A stretch of 34,363 nucleotides of DNA, taken from contig NZ_JAPEHT010000025.1 of NCBI RefSeq assembly GCF_028823615.1, positions 1 through 34,363 of the forward strand, written 5' to 3'. Positions 24,662 to 32,716 of the stretch are shown in pieces (position 1 is the first letter of the stretch; every line of letters begins with the position of its first letter). The position numbers and the translations under genes are program-made. Source of the stretch: Planococcus sp. A6 (GTDB taxonomy: Bacteria > Bacillota > Bacilli > Bacillales_A > Planococcaceae). A model generated the notes under the pieces. It had not been told where the DNA came from. It saw only the letters and a list, made by a program, of their open reading frames with translations, and did not search any database.

Positions 24662-24704
24662 AAACTCTCACCCTCTCTATATAATCTTTCCCCTTTGTAT
24701 ACGG

Positions 24705-24729
24705 TTACCCGACTAAGAAAAAGAAAAAC
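24705..24729 (-). promoter_or_regulatory. SigB-type promoter of the acidic micro-lipoprotein
   Basis: On the minus strand GTTTTT (24729-24724), 13 nt and GGGTAA (24710-24705) fit the SigB pattern GTTTWW-N12-15-GGGWAW. It is 44 nt before the start codon. Confidence 0.5.
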
Positions 24730-24864
24730 ATTTAAAGTTATTTTTTTGATTTTATTCATAAAATAATGATAATCCCATTGGAGGTAATCCTGCTTTTTAT
24801 ATGATTAAACATAAAAAGTTAGGGAATACGAGTAAAAATGCCAGAAATGAAAAGGATGAGAAAC

Positions 24865-25368
24865 ATGACAATTGCAAAAAAACCTATTGCCATTGGCTTT
24901 TTATTTTCCTCTGTCATCTTTCTAGGAGCTTGCGGTATCGAAGAAGAAGTCACGCAGACAGTTACAAGAGAAGCTATCGATTATCAAGGGCCGGTGGATG
25001 CCAACCCAGGGGGTGGTCTCGAAGATGAGAATATCGGTGGGAAAGTTTTCGGATTTACGGAATTTGAATTGGAAGTTGACTATACCGATCAAGATAATGC
25101 TTTACAAGTCGTCTATTTAGAAGATCGTGATCGTGTGGAAGCTGGATATGAAAACAAAATGGCCGATGAAACTTTGTCCGGAAACGATGCTTTTGATAAA
25201 ATGAAGCCTTTGTTGGCGGAACTTCAATTAGACGTGAATATGGCAGATGAAGAAGTCATCAGTCAAGTTATGGAAGTGTTTTCTGTAGATCAGGATTACG
25301 AATCACTTGAGCTTGAAGTAACTTATCCAGATGGCAACGAAAAAGAGTATGAAACCTCGGGAAGCTGA
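24865..25368 (+). CDS. YusW-like lipoprotein
   Basis: A 167-residue lipoprotein with lipobox LGAC (cysteine 23). The mature domain (FGFTEFELEVDYTDQDNALQV and the helix DAFDKMKPLLAELQL) resembles the YusW family of Bacillaceae, short secreted lipoproteins of unknown function. The ATG at 24865 is used because AAAAGGATGA lies upstream; a start at 24838 would put a long basic extension before the signal peptide. It is divergent from the micro-lipoprotein and in line with the following repeat lipoprotein. Confidence 0.75.
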   Translation: MTIAKKPIAIGFLFSSVIFLGACGIEEEVTQTVTREAIDYQGPVDANPGGGLEDENIGGKVFGFTEFELEVDYTDQDNALQVVYLEDRDRVEAGYENKMADETLSGNDAFDKMKPLLAELQLDVNMADEEVISQVMEVFSVDQDYESLELEVTYPDGNEKEYETSGS

Positions 25369-25541
25369 ATATCTCTCCTAGTTTCAACTGAAAAAAATTG
25401 ATGCTCTATTTTAGTTGTGGATTATTAACGGGAAATGGTTTGATACTCGTCAAAAAACTGTTGGGAAAGTCATATGTTTATCATTTTAATCAAATGGGTA
25501 TTATTTTGGATAAGTCAAATTTTTGGAAAGGTGGAGACTTA

Positions 25542-25985
25542 ATGATACAAAATAAATGGATCAAGACAGGCGCTCTGGGAGTGCTGTCGATAAGTATTTT
25601 GACCGCCTGTGGTGAAGACGAGACTTTAGAAAATGCTGAACCGGAAGAAGTTCTTGAAGCAGAAGAACAAGCAGATGAATTAGAAGAAGAAACAGATGTT
25701 GACGAAGAACAAGCAGATGAATTAGAAGAAGAAACAGATGTTGATGAAGAGCAGGCAGACGAAATTGAGGAAGAAACAGATGAAGCTGCTGAAGAAGTAA
25801 TCGAAGAGATGGACTTAGGAAATATTGAATTGGCAGAGTTGGAAATGAATTATCTGACGCCACTTGACTGGACATTCGCAGAATTTGATTCTTATGTACA
25901 AGATGAACATGGAATGAGCGTTGCTGATTTTAATAACTTCGAAGATCTTGAAACTACAGTTGGTCCCGCAGAAGATATTGAATAA
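25542..25985 (+). CDS. Acidic lipoprotein with tandem 14-residue repeats
   Basis: A 147-residue lipoprotein. The signal peptide ends with LTAC (cysteine 20). The next segment, about residues 41-82, is three copies of a 14-residue unit beginning EEQADELEEETD; the third is diverged. A non-repetitive C-terminal domain of about 55 residues follows (TPLDWTFAEFDSYVQDEHGMS). The acidic repeats may act as a spacer or a cation-binding stalk on the cell surface. The ATG at 25542 follows AAGGTGGAG; an open frame to 25398 upstream has no signal of translation. Copy number at the DNA level may vary. Confidence 0.78.
   Translation: MIQNKWIKTGALGVLSISILTACGEDETLENAEPEEVLEAEEQADELEEETDVDEEQADELEEETDVDEEQADEIEEETDEAAEEVIEEMDLGNIELAELEMNYLTPLDWTFAEFDSYVQDEHGMSVADFNNFEDLETTVGPAEDIE
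25662..25787 (+). repeat. Three tandem 42-bp coding repeats
   Basis: Units are at 25662-25703, 25704-25745 and 25746-25787. Units one and two are nearly identical; unit three has several changes. The period is a multiple of three, so gain or loss of a unit keeps the frame. Confidence 0.9.
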
Positions 25986-26197
25986 GCTGAACAATTCATT
26001 ATATTCTTGTAAGTAGTTTAAAAGTGGAGAAGCTTCCCTCCAACTAGATAAAGAAAACCGACACCTCACTCCGTTTAACAGGGTGGTACACGGACTAAGC
26101 AACTGTGTTCTATCTAAGCATTCAGTTATTCGAGATGAAATGAATTTAACAATAGAAAATATCGCTCGATGTGTATGTTAATTTAATACAGAGATTT

Positions 26198-26240
26198 CAT
26201 CCCGCATCAACTTGTAAAAGTAATGATGCGGGATGTTTAA
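26198..26240 (+). terminator. Hairpin, probable terminator
   Basis: A perfect 12-bp stem (26198-26209 with 26224-26235) followed by TTTAAATTT. It lies in the 312-bp stretch between the repeat lipoprotein and the PAP2 gene, in which nothing else is seen. Confidence 0.6.
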
Positions 26241-26297
26241 ATTTCTCATTAGAAAAGGATATGTCAATTATTTTAATGGGAAAGGAGGATGGGAATT

Positions 26298-27038
26298 ATG
26301 GATGAGGGGAACAAAAAAGCCGGATTACCCGTTTTACTCTTATTAACTGGTTTGGGGATAGCCAGTCTTTTTGTATGGTTTTTTGCAGAATTAGCTGAAG
26401 AACTATTGGAAAATGAATTAAAAAGCTTTGATAATAGCGTTATCAGTTTTTTTGAAATAATTGAGACGTCCGCGCTTGATGTCTTTTATATCACTATCAC
26501 AGAAATGGGATCTGTGTGGTTTCTGACCTTGTTATCAGTTGTTTTAATAGGATTGCTTTGGATTAAAGAGAAAGATAAGTGGGGAATATTGTTTTTCATC
26601 ATTGCGGTGGGAGGCAGCGGATTGTTGACATGGTTATTGAAACAATTTTATGGGAGAGGACGCCCTTCAATCAATGAAGAGATCGATGCAATCGGTTTTA
26701 GTTTCCCAAGTGGTCACTCGATGGGTGCACTCGTTTTCTATGGATTTGTTTTGTATTTCATTGTCAGAAGCAGTCAGAAAGAAGCCGTGAAAATTTTTTG
26801 GTCCAGTGTTTTGGGAATGCTGATTATTTTAATTGGAACGAGCCGGATCTATTTAGGTGCGCATTTCCCAAGTGATGTTCTGGCCGGATTTATCGCTGGT
26901 ACTATTTGGCTGATTCTTTGTTTACTAGCTCTTGAATGGGTCCAATGGCAAAGCAACAGCCAAGTGAAACCTGTTCGTGCGGTGCGGAACTTTTTAGCTT
27001 CTTGCTACCGGTCAGGCAAGAAAAAAATTGAACGGTAA
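26298..27038 (+). CDS. PAP2 family lipid phosphatase
   Basis: A 246-residue membrane phosphatase. All three active-site motifs are present: K115-x6-RP (GRGRP, R122-P123), PSGH at 137-140, and SR-x5-H-x3-D with R183, H189 and D193. Six membrane helices are predicted, with the active site facing outside. Family members dephosphorylate phosphatidic acid, phosphatidylglycerol phosphate or undecaprenyl pyrophosphate; the last would link it to cell-wall synthesis, but this is not decided by sequence. The ATG at 26298 follows AAAGGAGG. The metallophosphoesterase gene follows after 38 bp, probably co-transcribed. Confidence 0.92.
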   Translation: MDEGNKKAGLPVLLLLTGLGIASLFVWFFAELAEELLENELKSFDNSVISFFEIIETSALDVFYITITEMGSVWFLTLLSVVLIGLLWIKEKDKWGILFFIIAVGGSGLLTWLLKQFYGRGRPSINEEIDAIGFSFPSGHSMGALVFYGFVLYFIVRSSQKEAVKIFWSSVLGMLIILIGTSRIYLGAHFPSDVLAGFIAGTIWLILCLLALEWVQWQSNSQVKPVRAVRNFLASCYRSGKKKIER

Positions 27039-27076
27039 TTTTCAGTGGATAAGAAATTCAAAAGGAGATGAAGTCT

Positions 27077-28000
27077 ATGAAGGTAGTCAAAAGCTTGCTT
27101 CTTATTTTGGGGGCGTTTATAGCAGTTTTGCTGATCTGGGGACTTGTGGAACCCTATTTTGTTAATTTGGAAGAAGAAGAAGCCGCTATACCGAATTTAC
27201 CTGAGACTTGGGAAAATGAAGAAGTTGCCGTTATCGGTGACTTTCAGGTAGGAATGTGGCTGGACAATGATTCTACTGTAGAACAAATGGCGGAAAAGTT
27301 GGTGGAATTGAATCCTAGTGCCGTTCTCTTTCTAGGTGATTACATTTACCATTCAGTAGACAATCATGAAAAAGAACGCCAGAGGGTAAAAGAGTTGATC
27401 AAGCCGTTGACCGATTCGGATATTCCGGTTTTTGCCGTCCTAGGCAACCATGATTATGGAATGGCATCACAAACTGCGGACCCTAACGAGGAATTAGCAG
27501 GAGAAATGAAATCTGCACTGCAAGAAGTAGGGATAACGGTTCTACATAATGAATCCGCGGCGCTTACACACACCGATAATGGGGTTGAAGTAGGGACTGC
27601 TTCATCTGAATCTCTTTATATTGTGGGATTGGGAGCAGAGTGGCCAGAACTTGCAGATTCTTCCGAAGCATTTGATGGAGTACCAGATTCAGCAGCGCGC
27701 CTTATCATGATGCATAATCCCGAAACTTTCGGTACCTTGCCGGCTGAGGCTGCGCCTGTTTCTGTAGCCGGACATACTCATGGAGGTCAAATGCGAATCC
27801 CGGGCACTCCGAAATGGTCCTATACTGCTTTGATGAATGAAACAGAAGATGATTATATGTATGGGTGGATTGATGATTATGGTGCTACAGGTAACAACTT
27901 GTATATAAATCCGGGGGTTGGATTCAGTATCTTGCCACTTCGCATTAATTGTCCGCCTGAAATTACGATGTTAAAATTGCAATCTAATGATGATCTTTAG
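27077..28000 (+). CDS. Membrane-anchored metallophosphoesterase (YkuE-like, variant first motif)
   Basis: A 307-residue phosphoesterase with an N-terminal anchor (residues 5-24) that puts the catalytic domain outside the membrane. Metal-binding motifs are GDFQ (D55), GDY (D88), GNHD (123-126), MMHNP (H213) and GHTH (232-235). The first motif is normally D-x-H; here the histidine is replaced by Q57, so one metal ligand differs. Relatives such as YkuE hydrolyse phosphodiesters or lipid head groups. The ATG at 27077 follows AAAGGAGATG. It pairs with the PAP2 gene 38 bp upstream, suggesting a joint role in envelope lipid or polymer turnover. Confidence 0.87.
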   Translation: MKVVKSLLLILGAFIAVLLIWGLVEPYFVNLEEEEAAIPNLPETWENEEVAVIGDFQVGMWLDNDSTVEQMAEKLVELNPSAVLFLGDYIYHSVDNHEKERQRVKELIKPLTDSDIPVFAVLGNHDYGMASQTADPNEELAGEMKSALQEVGITVLHNESAALTHTDNGVEVGTASSESLYIVGLGAEWPELADSSEAFDGVPDSAARLIMMHNPETFGTLPAEAAPVSVAGHTHGGQMRIPGTPKWSYTALMNETEDDYMYGWIDDYGATGNNLYINPGVGFSILPLRINCPPEITMLKLQSNDDL

Positions 28001-28108
28001 TTCCTGCTTTCACATTTATAAATGTTTTAATGTAGTCGAACATTGAAGCTCAAAAAGTAGAAATATGTAAATTAATGTTTAGTTATTATAAAGCAGGAAT
28101 ATCGGAAA

Positions 28109-28140
28109 AAGAAGTTCTGGCCGGAGCTTCTTGTTTTTTG
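28109..28140 (+). terminator. Terminator after the phosphatase genes
   Basis: A near-perfect 24-bp palindrome (28109-28132, two G-U pairs) is followed by GTTTTTTG. Confidence 0.65.
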
Positions 28141-28716
28141 TTTGGGAAAGGGTACCCTTAAGACTCCTGATTCAAATGACAAAAATAACAAGAGAATAAT
28201 AGAGGGAGTATACTTCGCATCAGAAGCAACGAGGATAGCCACATTACGAATAAGAAACATGATTCTCATTGACTCATAGAAGGTCTTCGAGACAATGGCC
28301 ACCCCACATTTTTCGTAAGATCCATATCGGCAAAGACCGAACGATTTTAGCAAACTCTCGATCCGAAGAAGCAGCTTTCACCTTCTCAAGAATGGCGAAT
28401 GAGGTTGGACGAAGGAGATAACCAGTTTACCGAAGAAAATATAGCAGCAACAGAAACTGTTTTTCATGAATATACTGAATGAAAAATACGGTTTTTTCAT
28501 AGGAAAAGCACAGCAAGCTCATCTTGCGACAAAGGAAGACATTGCAGAAGCACAGCGGGAATGTTAAGGGAACTTTCACGTAATTTATCAGCTTCTGTAA
28601 TTCACAACAGAAGTTCTCTCTATAGGAATTTTTAATGATGAAAAGTATAGGATTAAATTGGAATAAATGTATAATACAGATAGCAATGAGTTTCTGGAAA
28701 TTGAGGGGGTGTTCTG
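28141..28716. other. Gene-poor stretch with coding-like remnants
   Basis: No intact gene is supported. Two short stretches read like the ends of proteins. One, at about 28373-28483, ends DEGDNQFTEENIAATETVF and a few more residues. The other, 28466-28567, reads as a 33-residue peptide ending ATKEDIAEAQREC. They overlap in different frames and have no ribosome binding site. A decayed gene with a frameshift is possible; the origin is unknown. Confidence 0.35.
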
Positions 28717-28995
28717 ATTAAAAATACTGTAGCTACTATCTATCTTATTTTAAGCATACTCGTTTCTTTGCTAATGATATTTCTAGATCCTATTGCAATT
28801 GCGTCGTCAGAAGTTGTAGCCGGTTTGCTGATCTATCTCATTCTATTTGGAGTAGCCATCACTTTGATTTTTTCAATCCTGTTTATTTTAAACAAAATCA
28901 AAAGCAATCTCGTTTCTATAAGTGCTTTTGTAATTACTGTACTTAATACCTTGATTATTGCGTTGGTACTGATTTTTGGTTCTCTTTTAACTTAA
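28717..28995 (+). CDS. Small membrane protein with a probable non-ATG (ATT) start
   Basis: A 92-residue protein of three helices, if begun at the ATT at 28717. GAGGGGG ends 7 nt before this codon, the ideal spacing. From there the protein begins with a basic-hydrophobic stretch whose first helix (VATIYLILSILVSLLMIFL) would be cut in half by starting at the first ATG, 28768, which has no ribosome binding site. CTG at 28714 is the alternative initiator. Other helices are at about 29-54 and 62-88. The family is not recognised. Confidence 0.6.
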   Translation: MKNTVATIYLILSILVSLLMIFLDPIAIASSEVVAGLLIYLILFGVAITLIFSILFILNKIKSNLVSISAFVITVLNTLIIALVLIFGSLLT

Positions 28996-29228
28996 ATATC
29001 GGGTGAGGCAGCTAAATAAAAGAGGATTAATTGATTCTGCATATCACTAATACGAAGCGGGGGATTCTTATCGGGCATCCAATTATATGGGGGATTCTCG
29101 CGCTGTCACTGGCGGATGGAGCTATTGCTTTCCGTTGTGGTGATAGCTATGGTAGGACTAAGTATTTTACGCTCTCGGCGAAGCAGCATTTGAATGGATT
29201 CCCTCTGATAGTTTTTAAGCACAAAAAA
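28996..29228. other. Intergenic stretch, nothing convincing
   Basis: An open frame at 29031-29246 reads partly like a hydrophobic protein and continues in another frame as a 25-residue hydrophobic peptide from 29116, but neither has a ribosome binding site. It may be a small decayed gene. Confidence 0.3.
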
Positions 29229-29251
29229 AGACCCTATATAATATAGAGTCT
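29222..29251 (-). terminator. Terminator of the cold-shock gene
   Basis: An 11-bp stem with one G-U pair (29229-29239 with 29241-29251), followed on the minus strand by a run of T, 15 nt after the stop codon. Confidence 0.75.
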
Positions 29252-29265
29252 CTCTAAAGCTATTA

Positions 29266-29466
29266 TTAAGCCTTTGTGACGTTTGTAGCTTGTAGGCCAC
29301 GTTGTCCTTCTTCGATATCAAATGTTACAGTTTGACCTTCGTCTAAAGATTTGAAACCGTCGCTTTGGATAGCTGAGAAATGTACGAATACGTCATCCCC
29401 TGCTTCACGCTCGATAAAACCAAAACCTTTTTCTGCATTAAACCATTTCACTGTACCTTGTTCCAT
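29266..29466 (-). CDS. Cold-shock protein, CspA/CspB family
   Basis: A 66-residue single-domain cold-shock protein of the usual length. RNA-binding motifs are present: RNP1 as KGFGFIE (residues 13-19) and RNP2 as DVFVHFSAI (25-33). It binds single-stranded RNA and DNA and keeps mRNA unfolded at low temperature. Opening [16 protein letters not shown] is diagnostic. The ATG is preceded by AGGAGG 8 nt upstream, close to a hairpin in the leader. It is transcribed alone and ends at its own terminator. Confidence 0.97.
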   Translation of the reverse strand: MEQGTVKWFNAEKGFGFIEREAGDDVFVHFSAIQSDGFKSLDEGQTVTFDIEEGQRGLQATNVTKA

Positions 29467-29472
29467 AATTGT

Positions 29473-29500
29473 TGCCTCCTAGTGTGGATCTCCACACAAT
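29473..29500 (-). promoter_or_regulatory. Leader hairpin next to the cold-shock ribosome binding site
   Basis: GTGTGG and CCACAC arms (29482-29497) with a 4-nt loop end a few bases before AGGAGG (minus strand). Cold-shock mRNAs commonly carry structured leaders that control translation with temperature; a role here is an inference. The rest of the leader and upstream stretch to 29748 shows no gene. Confidence 0.4.
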
Positions 29501-29748
29501 GTGTTACTATCCTTGCTCAAATACCTTAGACGAAAAACAAAATGTATTCTCAATCTGAAACCGAACAAAAATAACTCTTCCTAAAGGTAACATGGATGTG
29601 ATGAAAAAGATAGCAAAAGGATTTAATCTTATTTTTTAGGGATGATAATGATACTTGCTTCACCAGCAAAATCGACTTGTATTAGTAGTTCAAATGGAAG
29701 CTTCTGTGTGGAATAGATGCAAGAGACAGAGGAAACGGAGGGGAAATG

Positions 29749-30201
29749 ATGGTCATTCAAAAGAACAGCTTAACTGCTGTTTCATTTATAGCTGTGTTGC
29801 TTCTATCTGCTTGCAGTGATTCAGTCTATGACGAAATGGGAGTAGAAGAAAACAACATCCCTGCGTTTACTGAAACAGAAAGACAGAAAGGAGCTAATAA
29901 GAGCTTAATTGCAGTCAAACTGGTGACACAAAGTTCTGGAGAACAAGCGGCGAAGAAATCAATCGCAGACTCTTTTGCCAAGCTAAAAGAAGAATACAGG
30001 ACAGTGTCCATTGAATTGGAAGATGCAGATCAGGAAGACTGGTATGGGGTTTATATGCAAGACGATACAGCTATTCAAAACTTGAAAAATTCAACGACCA
30101 AACTAACGGCAGAAGAAAAAGCTGTTGTGAACCATTATGATGGGTTGGGAAATCCGGAATTCCCAATCATTGAGTTTTCTCAAAATCCAATTTTACAATA
30201 A
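29749..30201 (+). CDS. Hypothetical lipoprotein
   Basis: A 150-residue lipoprotein; the signal peptide ends with LSAC. The mature part is mixed helical and strand and mildly acidic, without cysteines. The family is not recognised. A double ATG is present at 29746 and 29749; the second is favoured because GGAGGGG is only 2 nt from the first. It stands alone between the cold-shock gene and the SHOCT protein gene. Confidence 0.72.
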   Translation: MVIQKNSLTAVSFIAVLLLSACSDSVYDEMGVEENNIPAFTETERQKGANKSLIAVKLVTQSSGEQAAKKSIADSFAKLKEEYRTVSIELEDADQEDWYGVYMQDDTAIQNLKNSTTKLTAEEKAVVNHYDGLGNPEFPIIEFSQNPILQ

Positions 30202-30485
30202 CAGCCATGCTGGTTTTAGACAGAATAAAGGTTCACATATCATATGGCTATCGAGTTGAAGTTCGTGTTAAAAAATCTAGAGGTTTTTAGTGAAGAAACA
30301 CCTCTTTAATTATCAGAATATTGCTAAAAATGATATACTGAGAGATAGGAAGCTGGTAATAAGGGCGCGGATATCATGATTTCTTCTTCACTTTCCCTGC
30401 AATTACAATCAATTATTTTAGTGAAAAATTTTTTAAAGAAACAGAAGAGCATTGAAATACAAATCATGAAAGGAGCGAAACAATT

Positions 30486-30740
30486 ATGTGGGGTTATGGA
30501 ATGCACGATGGGGCTTGGGGCACTATGTTCTTTTGGATACTTTTATTTCTATTATTCATTTTCCTGTTTGTGGGATTGGTAATCTATTTTATAAGAAAAA
30601 CCTCTTTTTCTGAAGGTAGAAATCCTTCTTCAACTAGTGCAACAGATTTGTTAAAAGAGCGTTACGCCCGGGGGGAGATCAATACCGAGGAATATAGAGA
30701 GCGCTTAAGAGAATTAGAAGGGCATGACACTGATAAATAA
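30486..30740 (+). CDS. SHOCT domain membrane protein
   Basis: An 84-residue protein. After a short N-terminal WGYGMHDGAWG, a hydrophobic helix covers about residues 15-37. The C-terminal 32 residues are a SHOCT domain (DLLKERYARGEINTEEYRER), a short helical module common at the C-terminus of bacterial membrane proteins. Function is unknown. AAAGGAGCG precedes the ATG by 8 nt. Confidence 0.85.
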   Translation: MWGYGMHDGAWGTMFFWILLFLLFIFLFVGLVIYFIRKTSFSEGRNPSSTSATDLLKERYARGEINTEEYRERLRELEGHDTDK

Positions 30741-30840
30741 AATGTTTATTGATAGGACAATTGTCGCTTCTCGCCAACGAGTCAGTGTCAGTAATTAATC
30801 ACCAGATTGTTAATGTGCGAATGAACTCGAATAACAAACA

Positions 30841-30888
30841 AGGGAAAAGAATCTGATCCAGTTATGGTGCAGCAATTTTCTCTTTTTT
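30841..30888 (+). terminator. Possible terminator
   Basis: Arms of 8 bp (about 30841-30848 with 30875-30882), imperfect inner pairing and then a run of seven T. The 465-bp stretch 30741-31205 holds no gene; besides this it carries the promoter and cre-like site of the sucrose genes. Confidence 0.4.
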
Positions 30889-31030
30889 TGTGGAGACAAT
30901 GTTTCTCACACAGTGCCTCTAATTTGGTTTACGGAACAAAACCTCAAAAATTCATGCCTTATCTTATAGAGTACAAGACATAAACCTATCACAAATTTAC
31001 AGAAATATCTGACTTTTTAAGTGCGTCTCA

Positions 31031-31059
31031 TTGATAAAATACCCTGAAAATATTATAAT
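31031..31059 (+). promoter_or_regulatory. SigA promoter of the sucrose operon
   Basis: TTGATA at 31031-31036 and TATAAT at 31054-31059, 17 nt apart. It is the best housekeeping promoter in the window. Confidence 0.75.
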
Positions 31060-31066
31060 TTTTTAA

Positions 31067-31080
31067 AATAATCGCTATCA
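31067..31080 (+). promoter_or_regulatory. cre-like CcpA operator
   Basis: AATAATCGCTATCA fits 12 of 14 positions of the known catabolite-response consensus TGWAANCGNTNWCA; the first two bases deviate. It lies at the expected transcription start of the sucrose operon, where CcpA binding would block transcription when glucose is present. Confidence 0.5.
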
Positions 31081-31205
31081 TTTTTGGTGAAGTATAGCAG
31101 ATGCCATCCAGAGATTCTGATTACAAGGAGGGGATATGACAAGAGGACTTTTTAAGTCATGCGTCAATACAAAATTCTGCTTTTACCAAAAGGAGAATGA
31201 GAGAA

Positions 31206-32684
31206 ATGACAAAGATGGAGTTACCGCGGGGGAAGAGTTATATCCGTCTGGACCAGATCAGTCAGGAAGATATCGACAATTTGATTTTGAGGGTCAATAG
31301 CTGTACGTGGCGGCAAACCTTTCATATTCAACCGGTGTCGGGGCTGCTCAACGATCCGAACGGCTTCTGTTTTTACAACGGGGAATTTCATTTGTATTAT
31401 CAATGGCATCCGCTCGGGCCTTTTCATGGCTTGAAGTATTGGTACCACACCAAATCGACAGACCTGGTCAACTGGGAGAATGTCGGGATCGCCATCAAGC
31501 CGGATGAGTATTTTGACAGCCATGGCGCATATTCGGGAAGTGCTGTGGAACATGACGGAAAATTATACTTGTTGTACACCGGCAATACACGGGATGAGAA
31601 TCTCGTAAGACATCCTTACCTGTGCATCGCGCAGATGGACGATGAGGGAAATATCATCAAATCGAAAAAATCCGTGCTCGATAAAGTGCCAGAGGGCTAC
31701 ACCGAGCATTTCCGCGATCCGAAATTATGGAAAGTGGAAGACCGGTATTACGCGGTCATCGGCGCGCAGCGAACCGATGAAACAGGGGCTGTTTGTTTAT
31801 TGAGTTCATCCGATTTATTGGAATGGAAGTTCGAAGGAGAACTGGCTACCAACCTTGATAATTTCGGGTTTATGTGGGAATGCCCGGATTACTTTGAAAT
31901 GGACGATCGGGGCATCTTGATTTTTTCTCCGCAAGGCCTGGAGCCAGAGGGGGATCTTTATCAGAATATTTACCAGGCCGGCTATGTGCTGGGCGAGAAA
32001 ATTGATTTAGAGCGGCGGCAATTGATTCACGGGGATTTTGTCGAACTCGACCGGGGATTCGATTTTTATGCCCCGCATACGATGAAAGATCCGAATGGCA
32101 GACGGCTTATGGTCGCTTGGATGGGCTTGCCGGAAATTGAGTACCCGACCGATATCAATGGGTGGGCCAACTGCTTGACCATCCTCCGGGAATTAACGCT
32201 TCGGGACGGGAAAATCATCCAGACGCCAATCCCAGAACTTCAATCACTCCGCAAGGCTAAAACGGAAGCGCAAGGTGAACTGTCGGATGAAAAGAAAGTC
32301 GTTGAAGGATTCTCCGGGGTCACGTATGAACTGATCTGTGAGTTTGAACGCGGGGACGCCTTGGAATATGGCATCGAATTCCGCGCGAGCGATACTGAAA
32401 AAACGGTGATCAAATTCGATGCCGCCCAAGGGAAAGTCATCATGGATCGCGCCTCATCGGGCAAAGTGATCGGCAGCAAACATGGCACCGAACGCAAATG
32501 CCGGATCGATGGGGATGTGTACAAGTTTCACCTATTCGTCGATTCATCGTCCGTGGAGATTTTCGTGAACGGCGGCGAAGAAGTGTTTACCGCACGGATC
32601 TTCCCGGATATTAGAAGCCAGGAAATCCGGTTTTTTGCGACAGGCGGCCGAGCTAAGTTTAAAGCAGTGAAATGGGATTATTGA
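31206..32684 (+). CDS. sacA: Sucrose-6-phosphate hydrolase, glycoside hydrolase family 32
   Basis: A 492-residue GH32 enzyme. It cleaves sucrose 6-phosphate to glucose 6-phosphate and fructose. The nucleophile is D50 in LLNDPNG, the stabiliser D171 in FRDP and the acid/base E225 in WECPD. The five-bladed propeller covers about residues 35-345 and the C-terminal beta-sandwich about 360-490. There is no signal peptide, so it acts in the cytoplasm on sugar brought in by a PTS. The ATG at 31206 follows AAGGAG. A fructokinase gene follows 32 bp later. No sucrose-specific PTS permease or regulator is in the window. Confidence 0.93.
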   Translation: MTKMELPRGKSYIRLDQISQEDIDNLILRVNSCTWRQTFHIQPVSGLLNDPNGFCFYNGEFHLYYQWHPLGPFHGLKYWYHTKSTDLVNWENVGIAIKPDEYFDSHGAYSGSAVEHDGKLYLLYTGNTRDENLVRHPYLCIAQMDDEGNIIKSKKSVLDKVPEGYTEHFRDPKLWKVEDRYYAVIGAQRTDETGAVCLLSSSDLLEWKFEGELATNLDNFGFMWECPDYFEMDDRGILIFSPQGLEPEGDLYQNIYQAGYVLGEKIDLERRQLIHGDFVELDRGFDFYAPHTMKDPNGRRLMVAWMGLPEIEYPTDINGWANCLTILRELTLRDGKIIQTPIPELQSLRKAKTEAQGELSDEKKVVEGFSGVTYELICEFERGDALEYGIEFRASDTEKTVIKFDAAQGKVIMDRASSGKVIGSKHGTERKCRIDGDVYKFHLFVDSSSVEIFVNGGEEVFTARIFPDIRSQEIRFFATGGRAKFKAVKWDY

Positions 32685-32716
32685 TGAATGAAAGCAGGAA
32701 AAGGGAGAGGTGCCGA

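Noticed and set aside
25662-25787. Tandem repeats as a CRISPR-like array
   Set aside because: The units are directly adjacent with no spacers and lie inside a coding frame.
28072-28353. 93-residue minus-strand open frame
   Set aside because: It runs through the terminator at 28109-28140 and has neither a ribosome binding site nor a recognisable pattern.
30376-30582. 68-residue open frame overlapping the SHOCT gene start
   Set aside because: It includes the SHOCT gene's ribosome binding site and start in another frame; the SHOCT protein is clearly the real gene.
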